A stretch of 51,722 nt of DNA from positions 1-51,722 of the forward strand of contig NZ_JAPKNM010000017.1 of assembly GCF_026460985.1 (NCBI RefSeq), read 5' to 3'. The notes under the pieces are model-generated. The model was not told the origin of the DNA and searched no databases. It saw only the letters and a list, made by a program, of their open reading frames with translations. This document shows positions 50,021 through 51,722 of the stretch, one piece after another. This DNA is from Sphingomonas sp. GTDB lineage: Bacteria > Pseudomonadota > Alphaproteobacteria > Sphingomonadales > Sphingomonadaceae. Position 1 is the first letter of the stretch. The number at the start of each line of letters is the position of its first letter. Made by a program: the position numbers and the translations under genes.

Positions 50021-51019
50021 CTAGAGCCAGCCGTCGAGGACCTGGTCGGGCGGGCGGTGGCCGTCGACCCAGGAGCGGATATTGGCGATCACCTTGACAC
50101 CCATCGCCTCCCGCCCCTCGAACGTGGCCGAGCCGAGGTGCGGGAGCAATACGACATTGTCGAGCGCGATCAGGCGCGGATCGACCGCGGGCTCGTCCAC
50201 ATAGACGTCGAGCCCCGCGCCGGCGATGCGGCCGGCTTCGAGCGCGGCGACCAAAGCCTCGGGATCGACGATCTCGCCGCGCGCGGTGTTGATCAGCCAG
50301 CCCTGGGGCCCGAGCAGGTCGAGCCGGTGCGCGTCGATCAACCCGCCGGTGGTCCGGGTGTGCGGTGTGTGGATGGTCAGGATGTCGACCGCCTCGAGCA
50401 TCGCGTCGAGATCGGCGTGGAAGGTGGCGCCGAGTTGCGCCTCGGCGACTTCGGGGATGCGGTGGCGGTTGTGGTAATGGATCTGCAGGCCGAAGGCGCG
50501 TGCGCGCTGCGCCACCGCCTGGCCGATCCGGCCCATGCCGAGGATGCCGAGCTTCTTGCCGCCGATGCGGTGGCCGCGCATGCCGGTGGGGCGCCAGCCG
50601 GTCCATTCGCCCGAGCGGACGAGCTTGTCGCCCTCGATCAGCCGGCGCGGCGCGGCGAGGATCAGCGCCATCGCCATGTCGGCGGTATCCTCGGTCAGCA
50701 CGCCCGGCGTGTTGGTGACGGTGATGCCGCGCTCGCGCGCTGCCTTGAGGTCGATATGGCCGACGCCCGCGCCGTAATTGGCGATCAGGCGGAGGCGATC
50801 GGGAGCGGCGGCGATCAGTTCCGCGTCGATCCGGTCGGTGACGGTGGGCACGAACACGTCGGCATCGGCCATGGCGGCCGCCAGCGCTGCGCGGTCCATC
50901 GCCAGGTCGCTTTCGTTGAGCGCGACGTCGAACAATTCCGACATGCGCGCCTCGATCGCCTGCGGCAGCGCGCGGGTGACGGTCACGCGGGGACAGGAAG
51001 GGCGCGCGGTCTGTGCCAT
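50021..51019 (-). CDS. D-isomer-specific 2-hydroxyacid dehydrogenase (glyoxylate/hydroxypyruvate reductase type)
   Basis: The 332-aa protein has the two-domain fold of this NAD(P)-dependent family: nucleotide loop LGILGMGRIGQAVAQRARAF, catalytic Arg in INTARGEIVD, Glu in AGLDVYVDEPAVDP, and His in VVLLPHLGSATFEGREAMGV. These fit GyaR/GhrB-like glyoxylate reductases. The exact substrate (glyoxylate, hydroxypyruvate, phosphonate or other 2-ketoacid) is not decided. It converges with the amidotransferase across 21 bp. The start at 51019 (MAQTARPSC) is plausible. Confidence 0.93.
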   Translation of the reverse strand: MAQTARPSCPRVTVTRALPQAIEARMSELFDVALNESDLAMDRAALAAAMADADVFVPTVTDRIDAELIAAAPDRLRLIANYGAGVGHIDLKAARERGITVTNTPGVLTEDTADMAMALILAAPRRLIEGDKLVRSGEWTGWRPTGMRGHRIGGKKLGILGMGRIGQAVAQRARAFGLQIHYHNRHRIPEVAEAQLGATFHADLDAMLEAVDILTIHTPHTRTTGGLIDAHRLDLLGPQGWLINTARGEIVDPEALVAALEAGRIAGAGLDVYVDEPAVDPRLIALDNVVLLPHLGSATFEGREAMGVKVIANIRSWVDGHRPPDQVLDGWL

Positions 51020-51112
51020 TCAGAGCGGATTGGCGGGCGCGGGCGCCGCAGTCAACGGGTTGAAGCGCAGGCCGCGCCCGCAGTATCAGCGGATGCGATG
51101 AAAGGGGATCGA

Positions 51113-51586
51113 ATGCGCTTCGGGTGGCTGGTACTGGCGGCAATGGTGCTGGGGATAGCCGTGCCCGCGGTGGCGCAGCGCAAACCGCCTTATTGGGTGT
51201 CGATCGACGTCGACAAGGCGCGGATGCGCACCGGCCCCGGGCGCAACTATCCGGCGAGCTGGCTCTACCAGCGCCGCGACCTGCCGCTCAAGGTGCTCGA
51301 CGTCTATGGCGAGTGGCGCAAGGTCGAGGATCCCGGCGGCACCCAGGGCTGGATGCTGCGCAACTTCCTCGACGAGCGGCGTACGGCAATCGTGACCGGC
51401 GGCGTCACCGAACTCCGCGCGACGCCGCAGCTCAGCGCGCATATCAACTGGCGGGTCGAGCCCGGCGTGGTCGGGCGGATCAGCAAATGCGGAGGCGGCT
51501 GGTGCCGCTTCGACGTGGGCGGCCGCGCGGGCTATATCGAGCAGTCCCACCTCTGGGGCGTCGAGCCGGGCGAAGTGCTGAACTGA
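51113..51586 (+). CDS. secreted SH3-domain protein
   Basis: The 157-aa protein has a signal peptide (MRFGWLVLAAMVLGIAVPAV) and two bacterial SH3-like segments: DKARMRTGPGRNYPASWLYQ-R with LKVLDVYGEWRKVEDPGGTQ and GWMLRNFL, and a second with VTGGVTELRATPQLSAHINW, then GGWCRFDVGGRAGYIEQSHL-WG. Such proteins bind peptidoglycan or other cell-wall components. AAAGGGGATCGA ends 1 base before ATG 51113, supporting it over an ATG five codons upstream. It is divergent from the hydroxyacid dehydrogenase. Confidence 0.9.
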   Translation: MRFGWLVLAAMVLGIAVPAVAQRKPPYWVSIDVDKARMRTGPGRNYPASWLYQRRDLPLKVLDVYGEWRKVEDPGGTQGWMLRNFLDERRTAIVTGGVTELRATPQLSAHINWRVEPGVVGRISKCGGGWCRFDVGGRAGYIEQSHLWGVEPGEVLN

Positions 51587-51619
51587 GGTTGAATCGACAT
51601 TCAGCCGAGCGAGGGCTCT

Positions 51620-51722
51620 CAATCCTCCCCCGCCAGGGGGAGGTGGCACGCGCAGCGTGACGGAGGGGGCGGAACCCCTGCGCTCAATTGGAGAGTGTAT
51701 CGCCTACCTCCCCCTCCGACGC
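51620..51722. repeat. CCTCCCCC-type inverted repeat, cut by the window edge
   Basis: A sequence starting CAATCCTCCCCCGCCAGGGG with its own hairpin (CCTCCCCC/GGGGGAGG, about 51624-51642), then GCACGCGCAGCGTGAC, and near the edge CTACCTCCCCCTCCGACGC. It looks like the left part of another inverted repeat whose right arm continues outside the window. No gene is recognised after 51586. Confidence 0.7.

Overview
This 51.7-kb window is GC-rich, gene-dense chromosomal DNA from an alphaproteobacterium, most likely a sphingomonad (Sphingomonas or a close relative). The evidence is the combination of UPF0262, DUF1285, DUF2849 and DUF934 genes, a TonB-ExbB-ExbD-ExbD locus with a proline-rich TonB, a GcvA-like LysR regulator, many TTG or leaderless starts, and numerous palindromic repeats of the CGTCATCCC and CCTCCCC types between genes. 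Family assignments are from recognition of the translated sequences only; no database search was run.

Layout. 0-0.3 kb: 3' end of an IS630-type transposase and a tRNA-Pro with an odd D-loop. 0.5-5.6 kb (minus): a secreted hypothetical protein, then purine genes purC, purS and purQ, with a Slam outer-membrane translocon and its TbpB-like surface lipoprotein inserted between purC and purS. 5.8-12.3 kb: a DUF4349 lipoprotein, a 49-aa protein, a LysR regulator, parC and a GGDEF-EAL protein. 12.2-15.6 kb: cca, a Nudix hydrolase, DUF1285, GNAT and folB. 16.8-19.4 kb: tonB-exbB-exbD-exbD with intercistronic hairpins and a terminator. 19.4-26.5 kb: a small TPR-like secreted protein behind a four-repeat Pho-box array, a membrane protein, dcd, secreted hypotheticals, a sialate O-acetylesterase, cdd, a hexapeptide acetyltransferase and UPF0262. 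26.6-31.8 kb: dnaB, a class C beta-lactamase-fold serine hydrolase, a PadR/membrane-protein pair and prolyl aminopeptidase.

32-37.2 kb: a DUF1521 protein that keeps the GDPHVD autocleavage motif of rhizobial NopE effectors, followed by a complete assimilatory sulfate-reduction operon on the minus strand (cobA, DUF2849, sulfite reductase, DUF934, cysH). Its two internal gaps carry large palindromic repeats. 37.4-40.1 kb: a Tat-exported GH5-type mannanase and a DUF465 / Bax-inhibitor-1 / zf-TFIIB group with a terminator. 40.5-42.6 kb: an ArsR-SRPBCC-DUF899-membrane peptide operon behind two abutting 18-bp operators. 42.5-51.7 kb: orphan astD, selO, an alpha/beta hydrolase, a GT4 glycosyltransferase, a nitronate-monooxygenase-like flavoprotein with a cysteine cluster, a GATase1 protein, a D-2-hydroxyacid dehydrogenase and an SH3 protein.

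How the genes work together: most of the window is housekeeping (purines, pyrimidine salvage, sulfur, tRNA maturation, replication, chromosome decatenation, TonB energisation). The most unusual parts are the Slam/lipoprotein pair inside the pur cluster, the putative self-cleaving DUF1521 protein, the Pho-box-controlled TPR protein, the doubled ArsR operator, and the cysteine-cluster flavoprotein. No CRISPR array, prophage or complete insertion sequence is visible.
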